Below are positions 15,274-24,597 of a stretch of 64,000 nucleotides of DNA, piece after piece (positions within the stretch are counted from its first letter, which is position 1; the number at the start of each line of letters is the position of its first letter). Both the position numbers and the translations under genes were made by a program. This DNA is from Gemmatimonadota bacterium (GTDB taxonomy: Bacteria; Gemmatimonadota; Gemmatimonadetes; Gemmatimonadales; Gemmatimonadaceae): contig JAZKBK010000003.1 in assembly GCA_040388625.1 (NCBI GenBank), positions 496,001 through 560,000 on the forward strand. The letters are read 5' to 3'. Below the pieces are notes generated by a model. It made no database searches and had not been told where the DNA came from. It saw only the letters and a program-made list of their open reading frames with translations.

Positions 15274-17139
15274 ATGACCGAGGAGCAGAGGAGCAGAGGA
15301 TACCGATCAACGGTTGTGGAACGGAGGGCCCTACGACATGGGGTTGTGTGTCGTGGCCGGGTAAGGAATTTCGGCTCGGCAACAATTGCCGTAGATGCGC
15401 AGATCCTTGCCGCTCAACGTGTTATGAGAGCTAGTCTCGCCTTGTATGGTGGTTTGAGGTATGTTTTGGGCTCATCCTGTTCGAGGTTTTGGGCTCTGAT
15501 GGATAGCGCCGTATTTGGTAAGCAGATCAAGGTGTTTTTCGGCGCCAAGACAGAAGTCAATGCGGTTTATGCCCTTGTTGAGGCGGCCGAATTGATCCCG
15601 TCCCACGATTGGGGCAGCTTACAACGGGATTCCAGGTATCCGCGGGCGCTTCAGGGACGTGCGTACTCCGGTCAGTTCGGCCTAGCGGCAGCGGCTGTTG
15701 TTGCCACCGAGTTGCTTCAGTGGGTGTATGTTCTTGATCCCACCAAGTTTCCCTGGGGTGGACCGCCGATCTGCCTTGGCAAGGGAGACGTCCTTGCTGG
15801 AAACCAACGCGCCATCCTTCTGCAGCGCGCCGCGCTTCGGGGAGATGCTAGGCATGTAGCGGCATACGAGAAGTACCGGGCAGAGTTGTTTGCCACCTTG
15901 GATTATTGGGGAGTGGGCGCTGACGCCGCTCAATCATTGAGCTTCCCTGTGCTTGTCCGGATACTGGATGAGGAGCAATGGAAAATGATCGGGGACAAGG
16001 AACGCGAAAGACGTCTCCGGCGTCTCAACATGCTCTCGGATCGAGCGCCAACGAAGGCCTACGACGTGCTCTCGGATGGTATCGCTATGGCTTATTCGGT
16101 GCTCCATGTCGAAGGCCGCAGTTCACGGGATACGATCGCAACTCTCGCTCGGCTCGTTGATGGCTCATCGCTCGATGATGTGTTGAGCGGATCGCGCGGC
16201 TATGAAATCGTGTCAACCCTAACGAACTTCGGCGCACTGACCTCGTCGGAGCATCCATCGCTCATCGAACCAGCGACGAAGAGACTTTCTTCAGCCGGCC
16301 GGTCACGCGTCACGTGGATGATCCGCGCACTTGTCGTTAATGATCGAACTGTGCTCGGTTCGACATCGGATCAGGTGCTCCAGAAGCTGGATCGAAGTTG
16401 GGCGAATCTGTTAACGTTTGCACATGGGGAGGCAGGTGACTTGGTTCGCACGCGGTTGTTCCAGGCGTTTGAAAGGTTGGGGACAACCAAAGCTGAGGGT
16501 GGGCGTGCTGCGGCGCATGGGGAGCCCCATCCAAGGTTGCGTACACAAGCTGAGCCGAACAGTAGATTGCTAGCCGAGTGTCTTGAGAGCTTGGGGAAAG
16601 AAGATGTGGCCGGGTTCATGGCCAAGTGGTTACCGACACTGATGCATGCCGATGCCGAGACCGAAGAACCAGTATTCACTGGATTTGAAATCGCCCGTGA
16701 AAAAGGCGAAATCGCCGAGCGTGCCGTCCTAGAGGACGCTCTCCTGGTGATCCAGCGGCGGGGATTGACGCGTACCGGCCGACAATTGCCCTATCCGGAG
16801 GACTATCTGTCTCCGACGGAGTGGGCTGCTCTTGAGCCCCTCATGCCCCGCCCCACGACGCGCCAATCGCCGGCAAAGAGAGGGGGACGACCCACACACA
16901 GCAATCAGGCGCTTGCTGCAGCATTCGTATATGCGTTTGAAATCGGTGCAACTCCAGCCACTCTTTTTTCAGTTTGGGGGGAAATGCCAACGGTGTGGAC
17001 TAAGCGCGGGCTCGTTTGTCGAAGAACAACGCTCCAGAGACGACTGGCACTGTTTGACACAATGCCTGAGCGCCGCGCCGAGTTCTTTGCATTGGTGGCA
17101 GAAATTGCTGCAGGCCGTGGAAGCAATCGGTTGAGGTGA
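15274..17139 (+). CDS. DdrB/ParB-like domain protein, otherwise unknown
   Basis: 621 residues from the first ATG; an ATG at 15499 (residue 76) may be the real start since the first 75 residues are basic and unlike the rest. Residues about 95-235 have the order seen in DdrB-like ParB-superfamily domains of mobile elements: ELIPSHDW, YPRALQGR, a helical stretch, GGPPICLGKGDVLAGNQRAILLQRA, AAYEKYRAEL and FPVLVRILDE. AGNQR stands where GNGR is usual. The remaining 380 residues are not recognised. It is transcribed divergently from the integrase operon. The ParB link is from pattern alone. Confidence 0.5.
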   Translation: MTEEQRSRGYRSTVVERRALRHGVVCRGRVRNFGSATIAVDAQILAAQRVMRASLALYGGLRYVLGSSCSRFWALMDSAVFGKQIKVFFGAKTEVNAVYALVEAAELIPSHDWGSLQRDSRYPRALQGRAYSGQFGLAAAAVVATELLQWVYVLDPTKFPWGGPPICLGKGDVLAGNQRAILLQRAALRGDARHVAAYEKYRAELFATLDYWGVGADAAQSLSFPVLVRILDEEQWKMIGDKERERRLRRLNMLSDRAPTKAYDVLSDGIAMAYSVLHVEGRSSRDTIATLARLVDGSSLDDVLSGSRGYEIVSTLTNFGALTSSEHPSLIEPATKRLSSAGRSRVTWMIRALVVNDRTVLGSTSDQVLQKLDRSWANLLTFAHGEAGDLVRTRLFQAFERLGTTKAEGGRAAAHGEPHPRLRTQAEPNSRLLAECLESLGKEDVAGFMAKWLPTLMHADAETEEPVFTGFEIAREKGEIAERAVLEDALLVIQRRGLTRTGRQLPYPEDYLSPTEWAALEPLMPRPTTRQSPAKRGGRPTHSNQALAAAFVYAFEIGATPATLFSVWGEMPTVWTKRGLVCRRTTLQRRLALFDTMPERRAEFFALVAEIAAGRGSNRLR

Positions 17140-17274
17140 CGGACATCGCTGCGATTGCATATCAGCGGTGCGCGGCAGCATGGCCGGTTAGTCACTACGT
17201 GATGCGTCGAGCAAGTTTTTGTCGGCAGTGGAAGACAGGCGACGAATTAGTCGACGGTACGCTGAAGCCTTGGA

Positions 17275-18156
17275 CTACCAGTTGGGTAGAAAAGTCGCCG
17301 ACTGAATCTCTCGGAGGAAGCCGAATCTGTCACGGTAGCGGATTCGGGCTGTTACATCGAGCCATCTTCCGATCGACGAATCCGTGGTAATCTGTTTGCC
17401 ATCTTTCATCATGGAGAGCGTTCGCAAGTCGAGCTCGATTTCTCGCGATGCTTCCGGCTCGAGCGCGATCCCAGTAAAAATCGTGGCTCTGTAAAAGATC
17501 GATGCGTCGGCCTTCGATACGACATCAAAGACTAGATGGATCTCGTTTACGATGGTATCGGCGACATTTACGATCCGGAGAACTAGTCCAGTTGGACCCG
17601 CCCAATGCCCGCCATCCACGAAGCCACATTGAAGGGGATCCTGTGCTACCATGCTGCCTGTTCTTGTTCCCTTTGCGCGGATCAGATATTCGAGCTCCTG
17701 AAGGCTGAGCCGACCCACCGTCGCTCCACGACGTGTGTAAACGACCGATGATAGTGTGGACCCAATATCGCGTAATGCGTAGTAAGGGTGCGTTTCGGTC
17801 CATAGCACGCCGATGATGCCGACGGTCTTTTCGTCCAACGTCACATGGGCTACACGCATTTCTATTGATGGTGACGTGTAGGAGACGATGATCTGTGTGA
17901 GTCTATCTGCGTCGAGTGAGTCAGCAATCCCAAGTATCCGGCCTCCGTGTCGCCGATCTTCCACCCCAAGGAGGAGGTAACTGTTCCTTTCGCGCTCAGT
18001 GACGTTTGCGAGAGCGAGGATATCCTTCACGAATTCGCCCTTTTGCTCGGACACTGCCAAATCGTAGTCCGACTGCTTGAACTCGACATTACGTGATTCG
18101 TCTTCTGCTATCAAGCCGCGCAGTGTTTCTTCGGTGAGTGGCCACGGAGGAGTCAT
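17275..18156 (-). CDS. Schlafen AlbA_2-domain protein
   Basis: 293 residues. Residues about 10-150 match the AlbA_2 (Schlafen-related) domain: ESRNVEFKQSDYD, the long helix VKDILALANVTERERNSYLLLGVEDRRHGGRILGI, and YYALRDIGSTLSSVVYTRRGATVGRLS. The C-terminal 130 residues are beta-rich (GLVLRIVNVADTIVNEIHLVFDVV) and not recognised. Family members bind nucleic acid or ATP and some act in defence. It is flanked by a DdrB-like and an XRE gene on the island; no partner gene is coupled to it. Confidence 0.75.
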   Translation of the reverse strand: MTPPWPLTEETLRGLIAEDESRNVEFKQSDYDLAVSEQKGEFVKDILALANVTERERNSYLLLGVEDRRHGGRILGIADSLDADRLTQIIVSYTSPSIEMRVAHVTLDEKTVGIIGVLWTETHPYYALRDIGSTLSSVVYTRRGATVGRLSLQELEYLIRAKGTRTGSMVAQDPLQCGFVDGGHWAGPTGLVLRIVNVADTIVNEIHLVFDVVSKADASIFYRATIFTGIALEPEASREIELDLRTLSMMKDGKQITTDSSIGRWLDVTARIRYRDRFGFLREIQSATFLPNW

Positions 18157-18342
18157 GACGTGTATGTAGTAGTTGCAGAGATCAGTTGCAGAGATCGCCG
18201 GATGTTAGCAAATGAGGGGACGCGATCGAATCGCAGTAGAGTCACAGCGAACATCACACCGTCGTAATCAAACCTGCCATCCAAATCGGTGCATAGTGCA
18301 TATAGAGCGCTCCAGGGCCGTGGCCTTGGGCAGCCCCTCCAG

Positions 18343-18672
18343 CTACCATCGCCCTTTCCTCGGTACGGATGCGTCGATCGCCGTTCCGAACTCCTCCCAC
18401 GAAACCCCCAGAGCGTCAAGCCACCGAGCCAATCCTTCGAACGACACATTGCGCTCACCTCGCTCGGCCGAGCCAATGTAGTTACGGTGGAGGTCTGCAG
18501 CGAATCCCAGTCGCTCCTGAGAAATTGCTAGGCGCTCTCTGAATGCTCGCAGAACGTTTCCCAACTCTCTTCGGGTCGGGGAACCACGTGCGCCTCCGCG
18601 CTTGGTGCTGGATCCCCTGGGGGTGGGATGGCGTGCGCTTCGGGAGGTAGTGGATTTAGTGTTTCGGGCCAT
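18343..18672 (-). CDS. XRE-family transcriptional regulator
   Basis: 109 residues. A basic Ser/Thr-rich N-terminal tail (about 35 residues) precedes a Cro/C1 helix-turn-helix: LGNVLRAFRERLAISQERLGFAADLHRNYIGSAERGERNVSFEGLARWLDALGV. It faces the sigma-factor gene, with their starts about 160 nt apart, so it may control that operon. The effector is unknown. Confidence 0.85.
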   Translation of the reverse strand: MARNTKSTTSRSARHPTPRGSSTKRGGARGSPTRRELGNVLRAFRERLAISQERLGFAADLHRNYIGSAERGERNVSFEGLARWLDALGVSWEEFGTAIDASVPRKGRW

Positions 18673-18834
18673 CCATCAAGCATCCAACACGTGCATACTA
18701 TCGGTCTACACACTATGAGTGGTATTACTACAAAGATCACCCCGTCCCACCCATGCGTCTGTTTGTTCTGTATAAAGCGATTGAAGGTAAAAGGCAGCAG
18801 GTTCACAGCCGATCGCACGCGAGGAGGAGTACCG

Positions 18835-19626
18835 GTGCCGCTAATGCCATCGATCGATGTAGCGTACGGGATTTCAGAAGCAGCGGAATGCCGGGCGCCG
18901 ATCGCATCGGGACACCGACATCGTACACGGGTCGCAACTCAGGTTGAGTCAAACTATCCGGTTGGCGATGCTGCTGGGATTCTGTCACTCGTGCATCACG
19001 CACAAGCGAATGCGTTGGAGATGGACGCTCTGCTTGTCAAACTAGAGGAACCACTCGTTGCGTTTGTACGACGCCGGATCACAAACACCGTGCGCGCGCT
19101 TGAGGATACTCCCAGCATTGTGCACGATGCTCTAATTCGGATTGCGTCGCGGATCAAGAAATGTCGAGCCACATCGGATAGGCAATTCATGGCATGGGCG
19201 CTCGCTATCACGCGTAATGTCATTGCGGATTATTGGCGCTCCGAGCGTCTCAAGTTCGAAACGCTGGATATGCAAGTAATGGTCGGCTGTGCAGAAGCAT
19301 TTACGCATTGGGCGACCGATATCGACTCGTCTGCCTTGCCCGAGGAGCAAAGTGCACATGCGGAGCTACAGGCCATTGTATGTAAAGTGTACGATACGCT
19401 GCCTGCGGATATGGCTCAGCTCTGTTGGGAGCATATCGTTTACGGGGCGACATGGGCCGAGTCTGGAAGCACCCTAGGGGTCAGCGCGGACGCTGCGAAG
19501 CATCGCTACCTGCGCGCAATCAAAGCGATTCGTGGCGCTACTCTCAGACGGATACGCGCGCTATCTGAACCGATGCGAAGTCGAGTCGTGGAACGCCTGG
19601 CAGAGTGTGGGTGGGCAGTGGATTGA
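18835..19626 (+). CDS. ECF-like RNA polymerase sigma factor
   Basis: 263 residues from a GTG that follows GAGGAGGAG by 5 nt; the open frame extends upstream to 18628 but that part overlaps the divergent promoter region. Sigma-2 region: VHDALIRIASRIKKC with FMAWALAITRNVIADYWRSERLKFETLD. Sigma-4 helix-turn-helix: LPADMAQLCWEHIVYGATWAESGSTLGVSADAAKHRYLRAIKAIR. The N-terminal 70 residues are extra. No anti-sigma gene follows; instead small genes do. An XRE gene is divergent. Target promoters are unknown. Confidence 0.82.
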   Translation: MPLMPSIDVAYGISEAAECRAPIASGHRHRTRVATQVESNYPVGDAAGILSLVHHAQANALEMDALLVKLEEPLVAFVRRRITNTVRALEDTPSIVHDALIRIASRIKKCRATSDRQFMAWALAITRNVIADYWRSERLKFETLDMQVMVGCAEAFTHWATDIDSSALPEEQSAHAELQAIVCKVYDTLPADMAQLCWEHIVYGATWAESGSTLGVSADAAKHRYLRAIKAIRGATLRRIRALSEPMRSRVVERLAECGWAVD

Positions 19627-19740
19627 ATCCGAGGGGTCGTAACTGGCTACTGTCTTAGGTATCGAGTTGTAACCGGTACATCCGACCGCTGTCGGATTGA
19701 CGAACCAAGCTCGTTAGAAAGCGATCGAGAATCCAAGCGC

Positions 19741-19950
19741 ATGAAATCAAACCTGATGGATTCACAACTCGACGTAGTGCATACCCTCGTAAGCGGCTCT
19801 GAACGTAGGGTGGCAGCCTGTATTGTTCGCATGCTACTTCCAGTTTCCCAAGGTGAAGTGAAATACGCACTCGCGCTTATGAGACGACCGGACGACAATC
19901 ACGACTCGTCTGGTATTGCCGGCAATAGCTCAAGCCCAACACCCCCATGA
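19741..19950 (+). CDS. Small protein upstream of the antitoxin-like gene
   Basis: 69 residues, no family recognised. A helical segment (SERRVAACIVRMLLPVSQGEVKYALALM) is followed by a polar tail. Its stop overlaps the next start as ATGA, which is the main support for it being real; the ribosome site is weak. Confidence 0.4.
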   Translation: MKSNLMDSQLDVVHTLVSGSERRVAACIVRMLLPVSQGEVKYALALMRRPDDNHDSSGIAGNSSSPTPP

Positions 19951-20345
19951 GTCATCACTATCCCGTCCCTGAGAACTGTGATCCAATGGCGCCGCGCTTA
20001 TCGGAGGCACTTCGCGATCCGCGCGTCGCTTTCGTTGTCGCAGCAGAGTGGAGGCTATCGGATGCGGAATGCGCCAAAATGCTTGGCTTCACACCGCAGG
20101 TTGTTTGGTACTGGGAGCGCAGTACCGCCGTGCTATTCGATCCAGCGACCTTCGCACGCGCAGCGTACCTAGTCGGGATCCACCGCTATGCCCACTCCAC
20201 CAAGTCGGTGGACATGCGCGAATTCGTCCGCCGCCGGATGAACATGCGACGGTTCCCAGGAAAGAGCATCATTGAGATCCTGATGTCGGGTTCCGTCAGT
20301 GATATGGAATCGGTCTGCCGGTACTTGGAGGAACCTTATTGGTAG
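19947..20345 (+). CDS. Helix-turn-helix protein, weakly Xre/ParS antitoxin-like
   Basis: 132 residues. A helix-turn-helix-like stretch (WRLSDAECAKMLGFTPQVVWYWERS) is followed by a C-terminal region with FARAAYLVGIHRYAHSTKS and a tail KSIIEILMSGSVSDMESVCRYLEEPYW. Shape recalls MbcA/ParS-Xre antitoxins, but no RES-type toxin is nearby, so the role is open. Coupled to the small gene before it. Confidence 0.5.
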   Translation: MSHHYPVPENCDPMAPRLSEALRDPRVAFVVAAEWRLSDAECAKMLGFTPQVVWYWERSTAVLFDPATFARAAYLVGIHRYAHSTKSVDMREFVRRRMNMRRFPGKSIIEILMSGSVSDMESVCRYLEEPYW

Positions 20346-20489
20346 CGAACTAGCGCAGCCCACCGTTGTTCTCTCATGTTCTCTTACCTCCGACGAAAGC
20401 CCACCGATTTCAGTACGTCTAGCGCAGCATCCGTTTGCAGGTCGTACAAATCCTGCGATCGCCATATTTCACTACTAAGGAGGACACGC

Positions 20490-20705
20490 ATGTTGACCGA
20501 CGAGTTTGCGACATGGGAGGCCAGCATCCGGCGCATGCACTCTGTGATGCTCTCGATAGTGTCAGACCCCAAAACGGCGCAGTTGCTCGCTGTTATGTAT
20601 CGGGAACTCTACAACGCACTCCTCACGACGGGCTTTTCGCCAGCGGAGGCAATCATGATAACATCGGCTCGGCCGGCGCCGCAGGTTGGCGCAACAGGAG
20701 TGTAG
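20490..20705 (+). CDS. Small helical protein
   Basis: 71 residues starting at an ATG preceded by a strong ribosome site (AAGGAGG, 6-nt gap). The sequence is helical (EASIRRMHSVMLSIVSDPKTAQLLAVMYRELYNALL) and unrecognised. It lies 145 nt after the antitoxin-like gene and may share its transcript. Confidence 0.55.
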   Translation: MLTDEFATWEASIRRMHSVMLSIVSDPKTAQLLAVMYRELYNALLTTGFSPAEAIMITSARPAPQVGATGV

Positions 20706-20985
20706 TGTCATCGTAGTATCGCGATGATTAACCCGAAACAATTTGTTCTCCCAGTCGGAGTTGGGAGTCTGGTAGTTGATGCCATCTTTTGCTGACCGGC
20801 GCCAGTAGCTTGTGCCGCTTGCTAACCATCACCCGGACATCATTGGACCCGAGACGGGAGCATGACGTTGCGTGTGACATAGCTTGCAAGCAAGACAGCC
20901 TCCTCCAGACGTGCATCGAAATGCGCTGCACCCGGCCCCGCCGCAGAGTGCTGATCATCCGCTATAGATTGTTGAGAGGCAGCAA

Positions 20986-21939
20986 ATGCGAGGGACTCTC
21001 TCAATGAGGCACACGAGTGTGGTGCAAGACAACCTGAGACCATCGTTGGCCGGGCACGTCAATCCGCGGGAAGAGAACCATGGTGACCAACAGACTGGCG
21101 CGCTAGGCGTCGAGGTCTATAAGGACATTGCTCGTCCGAGCGCTCAAGCTGTCGGCGACACTTTGGGATCGGTGGCACAGCTCGTTCTCCGTCCGCTACA
21201 ATTCCTTGTAGATAAGGGGCACGCCGGTCTAGACCGTCTTTTCGAGTCAGTTGATCGGCGCCTCGTGGACGTCCCAATAGACCAACGGGTAGAGCCAGCC
21301 GCCTATGTTGCTGGCCCATTACTTCTATCCGCAGCGCTCGTCGCTGACCAGACCGAGCTACGCGAGATGTACGCGAAGTTGTTGGCAAGTGCGATCAACG
21401 TGCGCACCGCGACAGATATTCATCCGAGCTTCGTTGGGATCATCAGCCAACTCACTGCCGACGAAGCGAAGCTCGTGGCAGCTTTTACCTCACGAAGTAT
21501 CTTCCCGGGCGTACGCCTGTCGATATCACCAAACGGGTTCGGCGAAGCAAGTAATGCAGCTAATACGGTGCGAGTGATCGACCCGTGGTTCTCGACAATT
21601 ACCTCGCCCACCAACTTCACATATCCAGAACGGCTCGGCAGCTATGTCAACAATGTTGTGCGCTTAGGGCTCGTTCATGAGGGAACGTGGACCAGCGATA
21701 GGCTGGTTAATGGATCATTAACGGAATGCGCTGAGAGCGCCGCTCAACTCATGAACGACCCACGATTCGGTGGGCTGGGCACCAACGACGAGCGCGCGCG
21801 GATTGAGGGTGAGGTGCGCATCGTCCTTGGCGACTTCGAGTTACGACCCATGGAATGGTTGAACACGAAATTCTGGTGGGTCGAGCTTACCGACTTCGGG
21901 AAACGCTTTGTTACGGCATGCGTTGACGCGCCTATCTAG
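20986..21939 (+). CDS. Abi-alpha (DUF4393)-like protein
   Basis: 317 residues; the ATG at 20986 follows GAGAGG. Residues about 40-250 follow the Abi-alpha layout: VYKDIARPSAQAVGDTLGSVAQLVLRPLQFLVDKG near the start, then VEPAAYVAGPLLLSAALVADQTELREMYAKLLASAI and HPSFVGIISQLTADEAKLVAAF. The family name comes from abortive-infection genes but most members are untested. It ends the island section before the copper genes. Membrane association is possible through the first helices; I am fairly sure of the family and not of the function. Confidence 0.7.
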   Translation: MRGTLSMRHTSVVQDNLRPSLAGHVNPREENHGDQQTGALGVEVYKDIARPSAQAVGDTLGSVAQLVLRPLQFLVDKGHAGLDRLFESVDRRLVDVPIDQRVEPAAYVAGPLLLSAALVADQTELREMYAKLLASAINVRTATDIHPSFVGIISQLTADEAKLVAAFTSRSIFPGVRLSISPNGFGEASNAANTVRVIDPWFSTITSPTNFTYPERLGSYVNNVVRLGLVHEGTWTSDRLVNGSLTECAESAAQLMNDPRFGGLGTNDERARIEGEVRIVLGDFELRPMEWLNTKFWWVELTDFGKRFVTACVDAPI

Positions 21940-22274
21940 TCCAGCAACAAAAAAATCGGGGACTCGCCAATGAGAGAATGCTAGGCCACCAAATTGCCCA
22001 TCCGTATTCAATTTCGCCTCCGCTGCCGATTACTCGCCATCGACGTTCCCGAATCACTCGTTGGTTTGGCCATCTGCACGACGAGCTACGGTAACAAAAA
22101 TCGCCCGAACTCCAGCTTGACGATGTCATCCGCGATTGCTAACCCAGCGCCGGCCAACCGTCGCCCATTACGCGCCTGGATGAGGCGCGGTCCGTAGTGT
22201 TACGTTGTTTTATCGATGCGTAAAACATCGTGGTTGGAGATCACGCCGCACTGAGCCGCACTGAGAGGTCGCCG
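21940..22274. other. Gene-free stretch before copB
   Basis: About 335 nt. It holds a short run of A, an imperfect palindrome near 22209-22232 (CGATG...CATCG) and a duplicated GCCGCACTGA just before copB. No supported gene; presumably the copB promoter lies here. Confidence 0.45.
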
Positions 22275-24446
22275 ATGAGTGATCAGCATGTCCACCGACA
22301 TTCGCCAGATGGCGACACCAAGCCTCTGACAGGCGACGGCGACCATGCCGGAGCTCGCGATAGCCGCGAACTGGGCGAGTCCGCACATCCGACGCACGAC
22401 GCCAGTGCATCCGCGATGCACGCCGACCATCGTGAGATGCACGGTGACCACGCGGCGCACGTCGGCCACGATAAACACGCCGGTCACAGCGTGGCCATGT
22501 TCCGCGACAAGTTCTGGCTGTCGCTCCTGCTCACGCTTCCAACGCTGATCTGGGGCCACATGCTTCAAAACGCGCTCGGCTACACGGCGCCGCACGTTCC
22601 TGGTGCGAGATGGATCCCGGCGGTGTTCGGCACCGCGGTGTTCGCCTACGGCGGGACGCCGTTCCTCGAGGGTGCTGTCCGCGAGATTCGGGACCGCTTG
22701 CCCGGTATGATGACGCTGATTGCGCTCGCGATCAGCGTCGCGTTCGCATTCAGCGTGGCGGTCGTACTCGGTTTCCCTGGCATGCCACTCTGGGAAGAGC
22801 TGGCAACGCTTGTCACGATCATGCTGCTCGGTCACTGGCTCGAGATGCGCTCGATCTCGCAGGCTCAGGGCGCGCTCGGCGAGCTGGCGAAGCTGCTCCC
22901 AAGCACTGCCGCACGCGTTCGCGGGGAGGGCGCAGCCGAGCGCGTCGAGGACGTACCGATAGCCGAGCTGCACGAGGGCGACATGGTACTCGTGCGTCCC
23001 GGTGCCGGCGTCCCGGCCGATGGCATCGTGCGCTCGGGGCGGAGTGCTGTGGACGAGGCGTTAGTGACCGGCGAGTCGGCGCCAGTGGAGAAGAAGGAGG
23101 GCGCCACGGTCATCGCCGGCACGGTGAACGGCTCGGGCTCGCTCCGGGTCGAGGTCACCGGCACCGGCGACCGCACTGCACTCGCCGGGATCATGCGCTT
23201 GGTGGAGCAGGCGCAGGGTTCCCGCTCACGCGCGCAGGCGCTCGCCGACCGCGCTGCTTTCTGGCTCACCTGGATCGCGCTCGGCTCCGGTGTGGTGACG
23301 CTCGTCGCTTGGCTGCTGATCGGCGCGACGGCCTCGACGGCCATCGAGCGGTTCGTCACAGTGCTCGTCATCGCTTGCCCTCACGCGCTCGGCCTCGCAG
23401 TCCCGCTCGTGCTTGCGATATCGACCACACTCGGAGCACGCGCAGGCCTTCTTGTGCGCGACCGCCGCGGGCTCGAGGAGGCGCGAAATCTCACGACCGT
23501 CGTGTTCGACAAGACGGGCACCCTCACCCTGGGCGAGCATCGTGTGGTCGCGGCGCGTACGGTCGGCGATCTCTCAGAGGACCAGGCCTTGCGGCTCTCG
23601 GCCGCCGTGGAGCGCGACGCCGAGCACCCGGTTGCGCGGGCCATTGTGACGAGCGCGGCGGAGCGAGGGCTGGAGGTGCCGGCGTCGAGCGCGTTCGAGG
23701 CGATCCCGGGTCGCGGTGTGCGTTCCACCGTGGATGGGCGCCAGCTTGCGGCTGGTGGTCCGAACCTGCTCACGAGTCTCGGCGTAACCCCCGCGCCCGA
23801 GCTCCAGCGATTCGCGGAAGAGGCGGCCGGCCGCGGTCAGGGCGTGGTGTACCTGGTCGAGGGGAGCCGCGCACTCGCGGCGTTCGCGGTGGCGGACGCA
23901 GTACGGCCTGAGTCGGCCGAGGCGGTACGGCGGCTGCATGACGCTGGCGTCGAGGTGGTGATGATGACCGGCGACACGCGCGCCGTGGCGGAAGCCGTCG
24001 CCCGCGAGCTCGGAATCGACACCGTGCTTGCGCAAGTGCTACCAGAGGACAAGGCGACGAACATCGAAGCGCTGCAGCGACAGGGCAAGCGTGTGGCGAT
24101 GGTGGGCGACGGCGTGAACGACGCGCCAGCGCTCGTCACCGCCGACGTGGGCGTGGCGATCGGGGCCGGGACGAAGGTTGCGGTCGAAGCGGGTGACATC
24201 GTCCTCGTGCGGAGCGATCCACGCGACGTACCCCGCATCATCAATCTCTCACGCGTCAGCTATCACAAGATGGTGCAGAACCTCTGGTGGGCCGCGGGCT
24301 ACAACATCATCGCAATCCCGCTCGCGGCCGGCGTGCTTGCCCACTGGGGCGTGATACTCTCGCCGGCCGTTGGTGCGGTGCTCATGTCGATGAGCACGAT
24401 CATAGTCGCCATCAACGCACAGTTGCTGCGCCGTGCGCAACTGTAA
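22275..24446 (+). CDS. copB: CopB-type copper-transporting P1B ATPase
   Basis: 723 residues from the ATG at 22275; GAGAGG precedes it. The N-terminus is rich in His/Asp (MSDQHVHRHSPDGD, HADHREMHGDHAAHVGHDKHAGH) instead of a CxxC domain, as in CopB. The metal motif is CPH (VIACPHALGLAVPLVLA), typical of the P1B-3 group. Also present: TGES, DKTGTL (phosphorylated Asp), ERDAEHPVARAI and GDGVNDAPAL. Eight membrane spans are expected. It likely exports copper from the cytosol to the periplasm, next to the divergent CopC/CopD fusion. No HMA domain is found. Confidence 0.93.
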   Translation: MSDQHVHRHSPDGDTKPLTGDGDHAGARDSRELGESAHPTHDASASAMHADHREMHGDHAAHVGHDKHAGHSVAMFRDKFWLSLLLTLPTLIWGHMLQNALGYTAPHVPGARWIPAVFGTAVFAYGGTPFLEGAVREIRDRLPGMMTLIALAISVAFAFSVAVVLGFPGMPLWEELATLVTIMLLGHWLEMRSISQAQGALGELAKLLPSTAARVRGEGAAERVEDVPIAELHEGDMVLVRPGAGVPADGIVRSGRSAVDEALVTGESAPVEKKEGATVIAGTVNGSGSLRVEVTGTGDRTALAGIMRLVEQAQGSRSRAQALADRAAFWLTWIALGSGVVTLVAWLLIGATASTAIERFVTVLVIACPHALGLAVPLVLAISTTLGARAGLLVRDRRGLEEARNLTTVVFDKTGTLTLGEHRVVAARTVGDLSEDQALRLSAAVERDAEHPVARAIVTSAAERGLEVPASSAFEAIPGRGVRSTVDGRQLAAGGPNLLTSLGVTPAPELQRFAEEAAGRGQGVVYLVEGSRALAAFAVADAVRPESAEAVRRLHDAGVEVVMMTGDTRAVAEAVARELGIDTVLAQVLPEDKATNIEALQRQGKRVAMVGDGVNDAPALVTADVGVAIGAGTKVAVEAGDIVLVRSDPRDVPRIINLSRVSYHKMVQNLWWAAGYNIIAIPLAAGVLAHWGVILSPAVGAVLMSMSTIIVAINAQLLRRAQL

Positions 24447-24597
24447 GCGGGCGCGCATGCCAGGCGCGGAATCAATCATCGTCCGCCCATATGTGCGAAC
24501 AGCATTAGCGAAGCGGGAGTCGTTGGTCAGCCCTCTTCGTATGCTTGACGTCCATCATGGTGTCTGCCTCACGGACTGATGCGGGGTATGGTGATTG

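Noticed and set aside
20728-20958. Minus-strand frame of 76 codons before the Abi-alpha-like gene
   Set aside because: No start signal, no recognisable pattern; likely chance.
21932-22129. Minus-strand frame of 65 codons in the gap before copB
   Set aside because: Low-complexity Ser-rich start and no coupling to a neighbour.
22610-23911. Long second-frame plus-strand open reading frame (433 codons) inside copB
   Set aside because: Shadow frame of the ATPase; Arg/Ala/Gly-rich composition and no motif.
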